A DNA stretch of 33,461 nt from Liquorilactobacillus capillatus DSM 19910 (GCF_001434915.1 NZ_AZEF01000013.1:105109-138569); one strand, 5' to 3'; counted from the stretch's first letter, positions 9,032 through 19,143 are shown. A program made the numbers and translations. The notes: generated by a model not told the origin, from the sequence alone.

Positions 9032-10849
9032 ATGTGCGGTATAGTTGGGGTTACAGGAAAAGAGAATGCAGTAGATATCTTACTGAATGGATTAGGACGG
9101 CTTGAATATCGTGGATATGATTCTGCAGGTATCTACGTTAACGATCAAAATGGAAAAGAATACCTCGTTAAAGAAAAAGGGCGTATTGCAGATTTGAGAA
9201 AAGAAATAACCCCCGAGGTTCATGGAACAACGGGTATTGGCCATACACGCTGGGCAACCCATGGGATTCCTAGTAAAGCTAATGCACATCCACATGTTTC
9301 CGCTGATGGTCGTTACTACCTTGTACATAACGGTGTTATTGGAAACTTTGCTCAATTAAAGGAAGAATATTTAGCAGATATAACTTTTGTTAGCGATACA
9401 GATACAGAAGTTATTGTGCAATTGATTGCCAAGTTTGCGCAAACGGGTCTTTCAACAAAGGAAGCTTTTAAAAAGACGCTGACTTTAATTGATGACAGCT
9501 CATCCTACTCATTCTTGCTAGTTGATCACCAGGAACCAGATACCTTATACGTTGCCAAAAATAAAAGTCCATTATTAATTGGGATCGGTGAGGGCTTTAA
9601 TGTTGTCTGCAGTGATGCAATCGCAATGCTGGACCAGACACATGATTTTGTTGAATTAATTGATGGTGAGATCGTGGTCGTTAAACCACAAAGCGTAACA
9701 ATTGAAAATATGGAAGGCAACCAACTTAAGCGTGAACCATTCCATGTCGATACAGATGCTTCTGAAGCTGAAAAGGGTGCCTATCCTTATTACATGTTGA
9801 AGGAGATTGATGAACAACCAGGTGTTATGCGGAATCTGATTGAACATTATATTGGTGAAGATGGGTCGATCAAGATCGATAAGAAGATGCTAGAAGGGCT
9901 TAATCAAGCACAGCGGTTATATATCGTTGCTGCGGGTACGAGTTATCATGCGGGTCTTGTGGGCAAAGAGTTATTTGAAAGATTAACTAATATTCCGACA
10001 GAAGTTCATGTTGCGTCTGAATTTGCTTATAATCCGCCGATATTGGCAGACCGTCCATTCTTCATTTTCTTAACGCAAAGTGGTGAGACAGCTGATAGCC
10101 GCCAAGTGCTTGCGCAAGTTAATAAATGGGGTTACCCAAGTTTAACAATTACCAATGTCGCCAATTCAACCTTATCGCGTGAAGCTACACACACATTACT
10201 ATTACATGCGGGTCCTGAGATCGCGGTCGCATCGACTAAGGCTTATACAGGGCAAATTGCACTTGAAGCAATTTTGGCTAAGGCTATGGGACAATTGAAA
10301 GGTCTTGAGAAAGCAGCACAATTTAATGTAGCTAAAGAATTAAGCTTTGTTGCTAACGGGATGCAGGAATTAGTTGATGGCAAAGCACATATTGAGAAAA
10401 TGGCTAAAGATGTTTTAGCAACAACACGCAATGCATTTTATATTGGACGTGCAATTGACTATGATATCGCCCAAGAGGCTGCGCTCAAGTTGAAGGAAGT
10501 ATCTTATGTTCAAACTGAGGGCTTCGCTTCTGGTGAACTAAAACATGGGACGATCGCACTAATTGAAAAAGATACGCCGGTTATTGCTATTATCACAGAT
10601 GAAAAAACGGCTAAGCATACACGGAGCAATACACAAGAGGTTTTAGCTCGTGGAGCACGGGTAATTTATATCGCAAGTCGTAAATTAGCTGTTGCGGGTG
10701 ATCAAATCGTTTTACCTGAGGTTCATCCTTTACTGACACCGTTATTGGCAATTATTCCATGCCAGTTATTAGCATACTACACTAGTTTACAACGTGGCTA
10801 TGATGTAGATAAGCCGCGTAACCTTGCCAAGAGTGTTACGGTTGAATAA
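9032..10849 (+). CDS. glmS: Glutamine--fructose-6-phosphate aminotransferase (isomerizing)
   Basis: Makes glucosamine 6-phosphate from fructose 6-phosphate and glutamine, the first committed step to UDP-GlcNAc for peptidoglycan. The N-terminal class II glutaminase domain begins MCGIVG; Cys2 is the nucleophile once Met is removed, which fixes the start. GIGHTRWATHG is also in this domain. Two SIS isomerase domains follow (about 285-425 and 455-595), with AAGTSYHAG, TQSGETADS and the C-terminal PRNLAKSVTVE tail. At 605 aa the length is standard. It is monocistronic. Its product pathway shares fructose 6-phosphate with the mtl operon just upstream, but separate promoter and terminator signals suggest independent control. 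Confidence 0.97.
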   Translation: MCGIVGVTGKENAVDILLNGLGRLEYRGYDSAGIYVNDQNGKEYLVKEKGRIADLRKEITPEVHGTTGIGHTRWATHGIPSKANAHPHVSADGRYYLVHNGVIGNFAQLKEEYLADITFVSDTDTEVIVQLIAKFAQTGLSTKEAFKKTLTLIDDSSSYSFLLVDHQEPDTLYVAKNKSPLLIGIGEGFNVVCSDAIAMLDQTHDFVELIDGEIVVVKPQSVTIENMEGNQLKREPFHVDTDASEAEKGAYPYYMLKEIDEQPGVMRNLIEHYIGEDGSIKIDKKMLEGLNQAQRLYIVAAGTSYHAGLVGKELFERLTNIPTEVHVASEFAYNPPILADRPFFIFLTQSGETADSRQVLAQVNKWGYPSLTITNVANSTLSREATHTLLLHAGPEIAVASTKAYTGQIALEAILAKAMGQLKGLEKAAQFNVAKELSFVANGMQELVDGKAHIEKMAKDVLATTRNAFYIGRAIDYDIAQEAALKLKEVSYVQTEGFASGELKHGTIALIEKDTPVIAIITDEKTAKHTRSNTQEVLARGARVIYIASRKLAVAGDQIVLPEVHPLLTPLLAIIPCQLLAYYTSLQRGYDVDKPRNLAKSVTVE

Positions 10850-10916
10850 AGAAGTGTAATTAGTTTCTTTAAGCATTGAAGTACAACAAAGTATACTACG
10901 ATATAAGTTTAAAAAA

Positions 10917-10959
10917 CGAGTTATATTCAAAACCAATATTTTGAATATAACTCGTTTTT
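10917..10959 (+). terminator. Strong, probably bidirectional terminator after glmS
   Basis: A perfect 16-bp stem (10917-10932 with 10939-10954) around a 6-nt loop, followed by TTTTT on the plus strand and preceded by six A residues, so it can also work on the minus strand. It lies 67 nt after the glmS stop. Confidence 0.9.
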
Positions 10960-11052
10960 GTGTAACTTTTACTAATAGCTGGTGAGGAAAAATAACCTTG
11001 ATTAGAAAAGGATAAAAAAATAGGTTTTTTGCAATATTTATCGGGCTCTAGA

Positions 11053-11081
11053 TTGGATTTTTGCTATTCTAGTAGTATATT
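11053..11081 (+). promoter_or_regulatory. Predicted cydABDC promoter
   Basis: TTGGAT (11053-11058), a 17-bp spacer and TATATT (11076-11081), leaving a leader of about 80 nt before cydA. I did not see a convincing Rex or cre site nearby. The 320-bp glmS-cydA gap holds this promoter and the glmS terminator; nothing else stands out. Confidence 0.5.
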
Positions 11082-11169
11082 TAGGGTGGCAGAGATTATT
11101 TTCTTAGTTAAAAAATTAAAATGATCAGCTTTTTTGTTACATAATAGGTATGAAGAAGGAGGTAAAAAA

Positions 11170-12585
11170 ATGAGTATTGTTCCATTAGCTCGTTTTCAAT
11201 TTGCAATGACAACGATTTTTCATTTCTTTTTTGTGCCATTCTCAATTGGGATGGCATTAGCTGTTGCGATTATGGAAACGATGTATGTAATTACCAAAAA
11301 AGAAGAGTATCTCAAAATGACAAAGTTTTGGGGGAATATTTTTTTGTTGAGCTTTGCAGTAGGAGTTGTTACTGGTATTATTCAAGAATTTCAGTTTGGA
11401 ATGAACTGGTCTGACTATTCCCGGTTTGTTGGGGATATTTTTGGAGCCCCATTAGCTGTTGAAGCATTATTAGCCTTTTTCATGGAATCTACCTTTTTGG
11501 GTTTATGGATTTTTACATGGAAAATGGTTAGTCCTAAATTACATGTTGTGTTTATTTGGTTAGTAACTTTTGCTTCGGGAATTTCAGCTTTTTGGATCTT
11601 GGCGGCAAATAGTTTTATGCAGCATCCGACAGGTTATACACTTAAAGACGGACATGCAGTAATGAATGACTTCGGTGCATTGCTGACTAATGCACAGTTA
11701 TGGTATGAATTTTCACATGTTATTGCGGGAGCAGTTACGATGGGAGGAATGATTCTTGCCGGTCTTTCTGCATTCCAGTTATTAAAACGTAAGAACAATG
11801 AGATGAGTTTTTATAAGAAATCGCTGCGGCTTGGTCTGCTAATAACTTTAGTTGGATCACTTTCTGTTTTGATGAGTGGAGATTTGCAAATGAAAGCGTT
11901 GGTTAAAGAACAGCCAATGAAGTTTGCTGCTACTGAAGGCTTATATCGCGATACACCTGATCCTGCAGCACTAACAATGATTGCATGGGCGAATGAAAAT
12001 CAGCATAAACGTGTCTTCGGGGTGGAATTACCCTATGCTTTAAGTATTTTGGCATATAATAAGTTCTCTGGTTCGATTAAGGGTATGAATAGTATTAACA
12101 AACAATTAGTTAAGAAATATGGACAACGCAATTATTATCCACCAGTCAATACGTTATTCTGGAGTTTTAGGATTATGGTTGGTTTTGGACTACTGATGTT
12201 GCTAGTGGCTATTTTAGGACTCTTTTTCACGCGAAAAAAGAAGCAGTTGCTCTACCGACAGAAATGGATGCTCTGGATACTGGGGTTATGTACTTTTATC
12301 CCATTTGTAGCTAATACAGCAGGGTGGTTGGTGACAGAGTTGGGAAGATATCCATGGACTGTTTATGGAGTATTCACGATTAAACAGAGTGTCTCGCCTA
12401 ATGTTTCAGTTACGTCACTTTTAATTTCAAATACGATTTATTTCTTACTTTTCTCGGGCTTGGCAATTACAATGATTGCTTTGATAATCCGTGAATTGAA
12501 AAAGGGACCAGAAGACGAAGAAAAGCAAGCACAAGAAGATCAAAAGTCTGAAGCCGATCCATTTGATAAGGGGGCGTTTGAATAA
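11170..12585 (+). CDS. cydA: Cytochrome bd ubiquinol/menaquinol oxidase subunit I
   Basis: Haem-bearing subunit of the terminal quinol oxidase in the cytoplasmic membrane, 471 aa. It oxidises menaquinol and reduces O2 to water. The N-terminus SIVPLARFQFAMTTIFHFFF supplies the haem ligand His18. EALLAFFMEST carries the conserved glutamates, YEFSHVIAG the second haem ligand His, and GRYPWTVYG corresponds to the GRQPW-type quinol motif. It has the short Q-loop form usual in Firmicutes. I chose the ATG at 11170 because GGAGG lies 6 nt upstream; a longer frame from a TTG at 11134 would include the ribosome site as codons. The stop overlaps the cydB start by one base. Confidence 0.95.
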   Translation: MSIVPLARFQFAMTTIFHFFFVPFSIGMALAVAIMETMYVITKKEEYLKMTKFWGNIFLLSFAVGVVTGIIQEFQFGMNWSDYSRFVGDIFGAPLAVEALLAFFMESTFLGLWIFTWKMVSPKLHVVFIWLVTFASGISAFWILAANSFMQHPTGYTLKDGHAVMNDFGALLTNAQLWYEFSHVIAGAVTMGGMILAGLSAFQLLKRKNNEMSFYKKSLRLGLLITLVGSLSVLMSGDLQMKALVKEQPMKFAATEGLYRDTPDPAALTMIAWANENQHKRVFGVELPYALSILAYNKFSGSIKGMNSINKQLVKKYGQRNYYPPVNTLFWSFRIMVGFGLLMLLVAILGLFFTRKKKQLLYRQKWMLWILGLCTFIPFVANTAGWLVTELGRYPWTVYGVFTIKQSVSPNVSVTSLLISNTIYFLLFSGLAITMIALIIRELKKGPEDEEKQAQEDQKSEADPFDKGAFE

Positions 12586-13598
12586 TGAGCTCATTACAAC
12601 TTCTCTGGTTTATCTTGATTGGAGTCTTATTTGCGGGCTTCTTCTTCTTGGAAGGTTTTGATTTTGGTGTTGGAATGTCAGTTCAAACGTTGGCACATAA
12701 TGAAAAGGAAAAGGATCAATTAGTTTCAACGATTGGACCGGTATGGGATGGTAATGAAGTTTGGCTGATAACGGCTGGTGGCGCAATGTTCGCCTCATAT
12801 CCTTTCTGGTATTCAGCGTTGTTCAGCGGGTATTACCTTATTTTATTTGTTATTTTAGTTGGTTTAATCATTCGTGGAGTTTCATTTGAATTTCGGCAAA
12901 AGGTTGCGCCCAAGTATAAGAATCTTTGGAATTGGACATTGACGACGGGCAGCTTTATAGTGCCATTCTTCTTTGGAGTACTTTTTATCAGTATGATCCA
13001 AGGGATGCCACTTGATGCGAAGGGAAATATGACTGCGAGTTTCACTGATTATATCAACCTCTTTTCAATTGTAGGCGGGGTGGCTTTGTCTTTATTAAGT
13101 TATCTGCACGGCTTAAACTATATTGCGTTGAAGACGATTGGACCGGTTCGTGAACGTGCTAAAAACTATGCTGAGTTTTTATATGGTGTCTTGTATGTCG
13201 GGCTAGTAGCATTTGCTGTTTTACTCTACTTTAAGACTGACTTCTTCAAGCTACACATGGGAGCAACTGTTACCTTGCTGGTCGTAATCGTTTTATTGAC
13301 ACTCGTAGCAAATATCAGTGTGATAAAAAGCAAAGAATTGTCGGCCTTTTTAGCCAGTGGTCTAACACTTGTCTCATTGGTCGCCCTTTTATTTACGGGG
13401 CTCTTCCCGAGAGTAATGATCAGTTCACTTACGCAAAAATATGACTTATTGATTACAAACGCTTCTTCAAGCCCTTATACCTTAAGAATAATGAGCTATA
13501 TCGCGTTAACGTTCTTGCCCTTTGTTTTGGTGTATATTGCATGGACGTACTATATTTTCAGGAAACGTATTAGACATGACCGTTACACGGAGTACTAA
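12585..13598 (+). CDS. cydB: Cytochrome bd oxidase subunit II
   Basis: Membrane subunit of cytochrome bd, 337 aa with about eight or nine hydrophobic helices; it pairs with CydA and stabilises the haems. The N-terminus LLWFILIGVLFAGFFFLEGFDFGVGM and the motif GPVWDGNEVWLITAGGAMFASYP are diagnostic of CydB. The length is typical of the Firmicutes form. The ATG overlaps the cydA stop (TAATG), so the two subunits are probably made in equal amounts. The following ABC gene begins 2 nt after the cydB stop. Confidence 0.96.
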   Translation: MSSLQLLWFILIGVLFAGFFFLEGFDFGVGMSVQTLAHNEKEKDQLVSTIGPVWDGNEVWLITAGGAMFASYPFWYSALFSGYYLILFVILVGLIIRGVSFEFRQKVAPKYKNLWNWTLTTGSFIVPFFFGVLFISMIQGMPLDAKGNMTASFTDYINLFSIVGGVALSLLSYLHGLNYIALKTIGPVRERAKNYAEFLYGVLYVGLVAFAVLLYFKTDFFKLHMGATVTLLVVIVLLTLVANISVIKSKELSAFLASGLTLVSLVALLFTGLFPRVMISSLTQKYDLLITNASSSPYTLRIMSYIALTFLPFVLVYIAWTYYIFRKRIRHDRYTEY

Positions 13599-13600
13599 GT

Positions 13601-15313
13601 ATGATCGATAAAAGTATTTTAAAGTTTCCCAATATAAAAAAAATATTGACACTATTAGTTGGAATAACTTTTCTTCAAGCTTGTGCAATCGTCGGTCAGG
13701 CTTGCTTCCTAGCGGGGGCAATTGTCGGCTTGTGGGAAGGCCAGCAGTTGAATAAGCAGCTCTTTAAAATACTTCTTTTTGCTGTATGTTTTTGTGTTAG
13801 GCAAGCAATCACCTTTTTTAGAGAGCGGGTGCTTGATCATTATGCAGCTGAACAAGCGGGAGAGTTGCGTCAACAACTTTTGACTAAGATCTTTCATGTC
13901 GGTCCAGAAGTAGTCCAACAAAATGGGACAGGAAACGTAACTACAATGGTATTGGAAGGTATCGATCAAGTTGAAAACTATCTTCACTTAATACTATCTA
14001 AAATTATTAGTCTAATGATTATTCCGTGGGTCATTTTGCTGGCTATTTTATTTTTTGATTGGAAGGCTGCAGCTTTTTTGTTGGCGATTTTTCCCGTTAT
14101 TATCATTTTTATGATCGTTTTAGGTTATGCAGCACAAGCTAAGGCTGATCGACAATATAAAACCTATCAACTTTTATCTAATCATTTTGTTGATTCCCTC
14201 CGTGGAATTGATACCTTAAAGTTCTTTGGACTCAGTAAGAGATATGGTAAGAGTATTTTTCGAACTAGCGAACGGTTCCGAGTGGCCACGCTTAATACAC
14301 TAAAAATTGCAATACTCTCAACTTTCGCACTAGACTTCTTTACGACGTTATCAATAGCAGTAGTAGCCGTTTTGTTAGGGTTACGTTTGATTAATGGGCA
14401 GATGTTACTGTATCCAGCTCTAACGATCTTAATCTTGAGTCCAGAATATTTCTTGCCGATTCGCGATTTTTCAGGCGATTATCATGCAACACTTAATGGC
14501 AAAAATTCATTAAGTGCAATTGAACAGATCTTAGAAATCAAAGAAACGGTAACTACACAACAGCAGTTACCAGATTGGAATGCACAAAGCCGCCTGCAAA
14601 TTACTGGGCTAACTTTTCGTTACGCTGAAGAACAGCCGCAAATTAAAATGACGTTAAACGCTGAAGGATATCAGAAGATTGGAATTATTGGTCTTAGCGG
14701 ATCAGGTAAATCGACATTGATTAATCTTTTGAGTGGGTTTTTATCACCAACAGCTGGTCGGATTAGGGTAAATGGGGTGGAACTAACATCTTTTTCACAG
14801 CACGATTGGCAACAGCAGGTTATCTACATCCCGCAAAACCCGTATATCTTTAAAGCAACATTGCGCGCTAATATTGCGTTCTATCAACCTGAAGCAACTA
14901 TCGAGCAAGTGCGCGAAGCTATTAAAGTAGTAGGGTTGACCCAGTTAGTGAGTGAATTATCTAATGGAATAGACACAGTTATTGGTGAAGGCTCGCGTAC
15001 TTTAAGTGGTGGACAAGCTCAAAGGATAGCCTTAGCACGTGCTTTTTTAGATAAGAAACGCAAAATACTTCTTTTTGATGAGCCAACAGCACATCTAGAT
15101 ATTGAGACTGAGGTCGAATTGAAAGAAAAAATGCTACCATTGATGGAAAATCATTTAGTCTTCTTTGCGACGCACCGGTTGCATTGGATGAAAGAAATGG
15201 ACCAGATTATTGTAATGGATGCTGGGAAGACGATTGAACAGGGAACACTCAAGGAATTGAAACAGCAGGATGGTTCTTTTGTGCATCTGAGTAGTTTAGT
15301 GGGGAGACTTTGA
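13601..15313 (+). CDS. cydD: Thiol reductant ABC exporter subunit CydD (called CydC in Bacillus naming)
   Basis: One half of the heterodimeric ABC exporter needed for assembly of cytochrome bd; in E. coli it exports cysteine and glutathione. The 570-aa protein has an N-terminal six-helix membrane domain (about 15-320) and a nucleotide-binding domain with Walker A GLSGSGKST (from residue 364), signature LSGGQAQR (about 467) and Walker B ILLFDEPTAHLD (about 490). The sequence resembles E. coli CydD more than CydC; in B. subtilis the first of the two genes is called cydC. It starts 2 nt after cydB, with ACGGAG as the ribosome site overlapping the end of cydB, and precedes its partner by one base. 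Confidence 0.9.
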   Translation: MIDKSILKFPNIKKILTLLVGITFLQACAIVGQACFLAGAIVGLWEGQQLNKQLFKILLFAVCFCVRQAITFFRERVLDHYAAEQAGELRQQLLTKIFHVGPEVVQQNGTGNVTTMVLEGIDQVENYLHLILSKIISLMIIPWVILLAILFFDWKAAAFLLAIFPVIIIFMIVLGYAAQAKADRQYKTYQLLSNHFVDSLRGIDTLKFFGLSKRYGKSIFRTSERFRVATLNTLKIAILSTFALDFFTTLSIAVVAVLLGLRLINGQMLLYPALTILILSPEYFLPIRDFSGDYHATLNGKNSLSAIEQILEIKETVTTQQQLPDWNAQSRLQITGLTFRYAEEQPQIKMTLNAEGYQKIGIIGLSGSGKSTLINLLSGFLSPTAGRIRVNGVELTSFSQHDWQQQVIYIPQNPYIFKATLRANIAFYQPEATIEQVREAIKVVGLTQLVSELSNGIDTVIGEGSRTLSGGQAQRIALARAFLDKKRKILLFDEPTAHLDIETEVELKEKMLPLMENHLVFFATHRLHWMKEMDQIIVMDAGKTIEQGTLKELKQQDGSFVHLSSLVGRL

Positions 15314-15314
15314 G

Positions 15315-17063
15315 ATGAACATTTTTAGAATATTAAAAAATGATAGTTGGATCAAACCATTCTTGCATAAGTACCGTAAGTCGCTAATTCTAGCTCTGAT
15401 ATTGGGCTTTATTACTTTCTTTTGTGCAGGAGCGTTGATGTTTAATTCAGGTTATCTGATAAGTCGTTCAGCTTCTTTACCTGAAAATATTTTATTAGTA
15501 TATGTTCCTATTGTTTTGACCCGTGCTTTTGGGATAAGTCGACCAGTTTTTAAGTACCTAGAGCGTCTAACTAGTCATAATTGGGTACTTAAAATGACTT
15601 CTGAATTACGTTTGAAATTATATCAAGTTTTAGAAAAAGATGCCGTCTTCTTTAAAAATGATTACCAAACAGGTGATATTTTAGGATTACTCTCTGAAGA
15701 TATTGATCATATTCAAAATTTGTATCTCCGAACCGTTTTCCCAACTATTATTGCTTGGTTGTTATATATTTTTATTGTTATTGGTTTAGGTTACTTTTCG
15801 CTATGGTTTGCACTAGTAATGTTATTGCTATTTGCAGTTGTTATCTTTGTACTACCGCTTTGGTCAGTAGTTATTAATGGGGCTCGCCAAGAACAACAGA
15901 AGCAAATGCGCAACCAACTATATACAGAATTAACGGATAATGTTCTTGGAATCTCTGATTGGATCTTTAGTCAACGAAACTTACAGTATACGGAAAAGCA
16001 TGTCCAGCATGAGAAAAAATTAAGAAAAGTAACCCAAGAGATAAGAAATTTCAACCATACTCGTAATTTCATCGCGCAACTTATCTTTTGTATGATTGCT
16101 GTAGCTCTTTTGTTATGGACTAGTCGTTATTTTCCTGGAAATCATGGAGGACAGGCGAATTGGATCGCAGCATTTGTTTTAGTGATTTTTCCCTTGATCG
16201 ATGCTTTTGCCCCCTTATCAGATTCAGCGCAGGAGACTAATATTTATAAAGATTCGCTGTTGCGCTTTAATCAGCTTCAAAATAAGCAGCAAGTAAAAGT
16301 AGAAACTTTGCAGAATCAGGCAAAGCTAGATACACCGTATACAATCGAGATTAAGCACTTAGATTTTAGGTATACGGATGGAGATAAGTTAATTATTGAA
16401 GACCTTAATCTAAAAATTGCTGGTGGGGAGAAGTTAGCCATTCTAGGAAGAAGCGGTTCAGGCAAAAGCACACTAGCTAACTTAATTCGTGGAGACCGAC
16501 GACCAACTCGTGGAACAGTAGAACTTAACCAACAGGAAACAGCCCTTTTGGGGGATGATATCAGTAATTATATCGGTGTAATTCATCAGACTCCGTATTT
16601 ATTTAATACTTCAATTAGGAATAATCTTAGCATTGGGGATGAAAGTGCATCTGAACAGAGATTGTGGGATGTTTTAGAACGTGTTGGACTGAAACAGTTA
16701 GTGGCTGCTCTTCCTGAGCAACTAGATACACTAGTTGATGAAGCTGGTTTACGGTTTTCTGGTGGTGAACGGCACCGGTTAGCACTAGCACGAATCCTAC
16801 TTAAAGATGTGCCTATTATTATTCTTGATGAGCCGACAGTTAGTTTAGATCCAGTAACGGAACAAGAATTGATTGAGACTTTTATTAAGGAATTACATGG
16901 TAAGACTCTAATTTGGATAACACATCATTTGCAGGGATTATCATTGATGGATCGGGTTGTTTTTCTTGAAGATGGTAGGTTACAGATGAGCGGGGACCCA
17001 CAAAAACTGGCAGAAACTAGTGCACATTACCGTAAATTATTGGCGATTGATCACGGTATCTAA
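15315..17063 (+). CDS. cydC: Thiol reductant ABC exporter subunit CydC (called CydD in Bacillus naming)
   Basis: Second half of the cytochrome bd assembly exporter, 582 aa. The membrane domain (about 15-310) contains SGYLISRSAS and TRAFGISRPVFKYLERLTSH, characteristic of E. coli-type CydC. The ATP-binding domain has Walker A GRSGSGKST (about 378), signature FSGGERHR (about 481) and Walker B IIILDEPTVSLD (about 500). It begins one base after the stop of the previous gene and closes the four-gene cyd operon. Both nucleotide-binding sites look catalytically complete. Confidence 0.9.
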   Translation: MNIFRILKNDSWIKPFLHKYRKSLILALILGFITFFCAGALMFNSGYLISRSASLPENILLVYVPIVLTRAFGISRPVFKYLERLTSHNWVLKMTSELRLKLYQVLEKDAVFFKNDYQTGDILGLLSEDIDHIQNLYLRTVFPTIIAWLLYIFIVIGLGYFSLWFALVMLLLFAVVIFVLPLWSVVINGARQEQQKQMRNQLYTELTDNVLGISDWIFSQRNLQYTEKHVQHEKKLRKVTQEIRNFNHTRNFIAQLIFCMIAVALLLWTSRYFPGNHGGQANWIAAFVLVIFPLIDAFAPLSDSAQETNIYKDSLLRFNQLQNKQQVKVETLQNQAKLDTPYTIEIKHLDFRYTDGDKLIIEDLNLKIAGGEKLAILGRSGSGKSTLANLIRGDRRPTRGTVELNQQETALLGDDISNYIGVIHQTPYLFNTSIRNNLSIGDESASEQRLWDVLERVGLKQLVAALPEQLDTLVDEAGLRFSGGERHRLALARILLKDVPIIILDEPTVSLDPVTEQELIETFIKELHGKTLIWITHHLQGLSLMDRVVFLEDGRLQMSGDPQKLAETSAHYRKLLAIDHGI

Positions 17064-17072
17064 GAAGATATT

Positions 17073-17106
17073 AAAAAGCCGCCACTGAAATAGAAATTCC
17101 ATGGCG
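17073..17106 (-). terminator. Possible terminator for the polyprenyl synthase gene
   Basis: On the minus strand an imperfect stem (10-nt arms with two mismatches; 17106-17097 with 17089-17080) is followed by a short T run (plus-strand A run 17073-17077). It lies in the 101-bp gap between the convergent cydC and polyprenyl synthase genes. This is a weak call. Confidence 0.35.
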
Positions 17107-17164
17107 TCTAGAATAATGGCCTTGAGATAAAAAATAATTTATCTATATCGGAGATACTTAGAAC

Positions 17165-18145
17165 TTAGAAATTACGCTTGAGTAATGTAAGTGCGATTTT
17201 CCGAATCTTTTGGGTCGTTTCGTTACTAGGTAATTGGTCGATATCAGCTAGTGCTTTTTCAGTATAAGTATGTGCAAGCTGTTTAGCTTGTTCGATACCA
17301 CCATATTGCCGAACTAGTTGGGCAACTTGTTTTATTTCTTGTGCTGAAATGTTCTGTCGCTTATCGAGGTAAGAAGCAAATTCTCCGGGATGAGCAGTAG
17401 CTGCAAAGAGCAAGGGTGAAGTGTAAACACCTTGGCTGATATCCTCAAGCACAGGCTTTTGAAGTATCTTTGTGCTTGAAGCGTAATCTAAGATATCATC
17501 AAATATTTGAAAAGAAATACCGATATTTGTACCAATTCTAGCAGCACAAGCAGTAACAGCTTGATCAGTATGACCGAAATAGGCTCCTTCAGAACATGCT
17601 AGTTTAAAGAGTGCTGCTGTTTTACCATTAATGTTTTCAAGATATGCAGCAATTGTCTGTCTTTGATCAAAACGCGCATGCATTTGGTTTAGCTCACCTA
17701 AAAGCAGTTTCTTCATCGCAGTGGCATTGTATTCCATGTAGGATGTCCCGTTCATTGTTTCAATTAGAATTTGAAAGAAGACGGTGAATAGAAGATCACC
17801 TGCATAAACGGCGATGTCTTTGCCATACTCAGCTTGAATAGTGATAGTTCCGTGACGCAGCGGTGAATCATCAATAATATCATCATGAATCAATGATGCC
17901 CGGTGCAATAATTCGAGGGAAGCTGCTATTTTAGTTAATTGTTGTTCATCCTGGTGCTGCTTATCACCTAATTGTGAAAAAAGCAAAAACAGGCCAGGTC
18001 GTAATAATTTACCTTGTTCTTGAGCACAAGCTGCAAGCAGGTCATGAACGCCCGGATGTGGGGTGCTGAGCCGTTGGTTTATCAAAGCATTGACAGCTTC
18101 AAGTTTACGGGCGATTGTTGGATAATGTTTCCATAAATCTTGCAT
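17165..18145 (-). CDS. Trans-polyprenyl diphosphate synthase (menaquinone side chain)
   Basis: Chain-elongating prenyltransferase, 326 aa, that condenses isopentenyl units to make the long side chain of (demethyl)menaquinone. The first aspartate-rich motif is D88-D89-I-I-D92 in LIHDDIIDD, and the second is D216-D217-I-L-D220 in FQIFDDILDY. GKLLRPG (45-51) is the substrate-binding region. The length fits the HepT/IspB group rather than the shorter farnesyl synthases. The ATG has AAAGGA upstream. It is transcribed divergently from menA across 92 bp, which strongly supports a role in quinone synthesis. Chain length cannot be read from the sequence by eye. Confidence 0.88.
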   Translation of the reverse strand: MQDLWKHYPTIARKLEAVNALINQRLSTPHPGVHDLLAACAQEQGKLLRPGLFLLFSQLGDKQHQDEQQLTKIAASLELLHRASLIHDDIIDDSPLRHGTITIQAEYGKDIAVYAGDLLFTVFFQILIETMNGTSYMEYNATAMKKLLLGELNQMHARFDQRQTIAAYLENINGKTAALFKLACSEGAYFGHTDQAVTACAARIGTNIGISFQIFDDILDYASSTKILQKPVLEDISQGVYTSPLLFAATAHPGEFASYLDKRQNISAQEIKQVAQLVRQYGGIEQAKQLAHTYTEKALADIDQLPSNETTQKIRKIALTLLKRNF

Positions 18146-18237
18146 ATTTTATTCCTTTCCGGTTCCTAATAGACATGATATATTTTACACCATATTAAAC
18201 TATATTTGCTAGTTTATATAAAGGGGGTGAACAAGTA

Positions 18238-19143
18238 TTGACAATTCCAGTATTTTTAGAGCTAGTTGAGATTAAAGCTAAAACAGCAAGTATCTTTCCT
18301 TTTTTATTGGGTGCTTGCTACAGCTGGTTTAATTATCGTTCAGTACATTTAGGCCTTTTAGCACTGTTTTTTGTAGCAATGTTTATTTTTAATATGTCAG
18401 TTGATATTCTCGATAATTACAATGATTATCGTCACGCAACTGAAGTACATGAATATAAACAAAAAACTAATATTATCGGGCGTGAACATTTAGTACTGAA
18501 AGAAGTTTTCATTTTAATGATAACCATGATTGTTATCTCAGCCGCTATAGGGTTAGGTTTAGCGTATATTGTTGGTTGGCCGCTGTTGGTAGTGGGTGGA
18601 TTTTGTTATTTAGTTGGAATCTTTTATTCATCAGGGCCACGACCATTGTCTAGCCTACCTTTAGGTGAGCTTTTTTCTGGGACAACTATGGGTTTTATGA
18701 TAACTTTGATATGTGTTTACATCAATACATACCAGCTTTTTTCCTGGGATACAGTAACTATTGCTCAGATCTTCCTTATCGCTTTGCCGAATACTTTATG
18801 GATAGCCAATCTAATGCTGGCTAATAATATTTGTGATCTAGAGGAAGATGAGAAGAACCAACGTTTTACACTTGTGCATTATCTTGGGAAGAAAAATGCA
18901 ATAAATTTGTTTGTCCTTATGAATATTGCCGCTATTATTGCTCTCATTACCGCTGTTTATTTAAAAATTGCGCCTTGGACAGTTTTACTAGCATTAATCG
19001 TTTTACCTATAATTATAAAACAGGTAAGGACCTTTTTAGAGAAACAGATAAAGCAGGAAACCTTTATCTGTGCTGTTCGGATACTGGCAGTTGGTGCTTT
19101 GAGCCAGACAGTATCATTTATGCTTTATATGCCATTTATTTAA
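18238..19143 (+). CDS. menA: 1,4-dihydroxy-2-naphthoate polyprenyltransferase (MenA)
   Basis: UbiA-superfamily integral membrane enzyme, 301 aa with about eight helices, joining the polyprenyl chain to DHNA to give demethylmenaquinone. The first Asp-rich motif is NMSVDILDNYNDY (residues 52-64), and the second region is NNICDLEEDEKN in a later cytosolic loop. The start is TTG at 18238, preceded by AAAGGGGGTGA; no ATG is better placed. It precedes ndh by 22 nt, so the two are probably co-transcribed. No genes for making DHNA itself are in this window. A UbiA enzyme with another acceptor is possible, but the context favours MenA. Confidence 0.88.
   Translation: MTIPVFLELVEIKAKTASIFPFLLGACYSWFNYRSVHLGLLALFFVAMFIFNMSVDILDNYNDYRHATEVHEYKQKTNIIGREHLVLKEVFILMITMIVISAAIGLGLAYIVGWPLLVVGGFCYLVGIFYSSGPRPLSSLPLGELFSGTTMGFMITLICVYINTYQLFSWDTVTIAQIFLIALPNTLWIANLMLANNICDLEEDEKNQRFTLVHYLGKKNAINLFVLMNIAAIIALITAVYLKIAPWTVLLALIVLPIIIKQVRTFLEKQIKQETFICAVRILAVGALSQTVSFMLYMPFI

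Noticed and set aside
10960-11169. Rex operator upstream of cydA
   Set aside because: No TTGTGAA-N4-TTCACAA-like dyad was visible; AT-rich near-matches are not specific enough.
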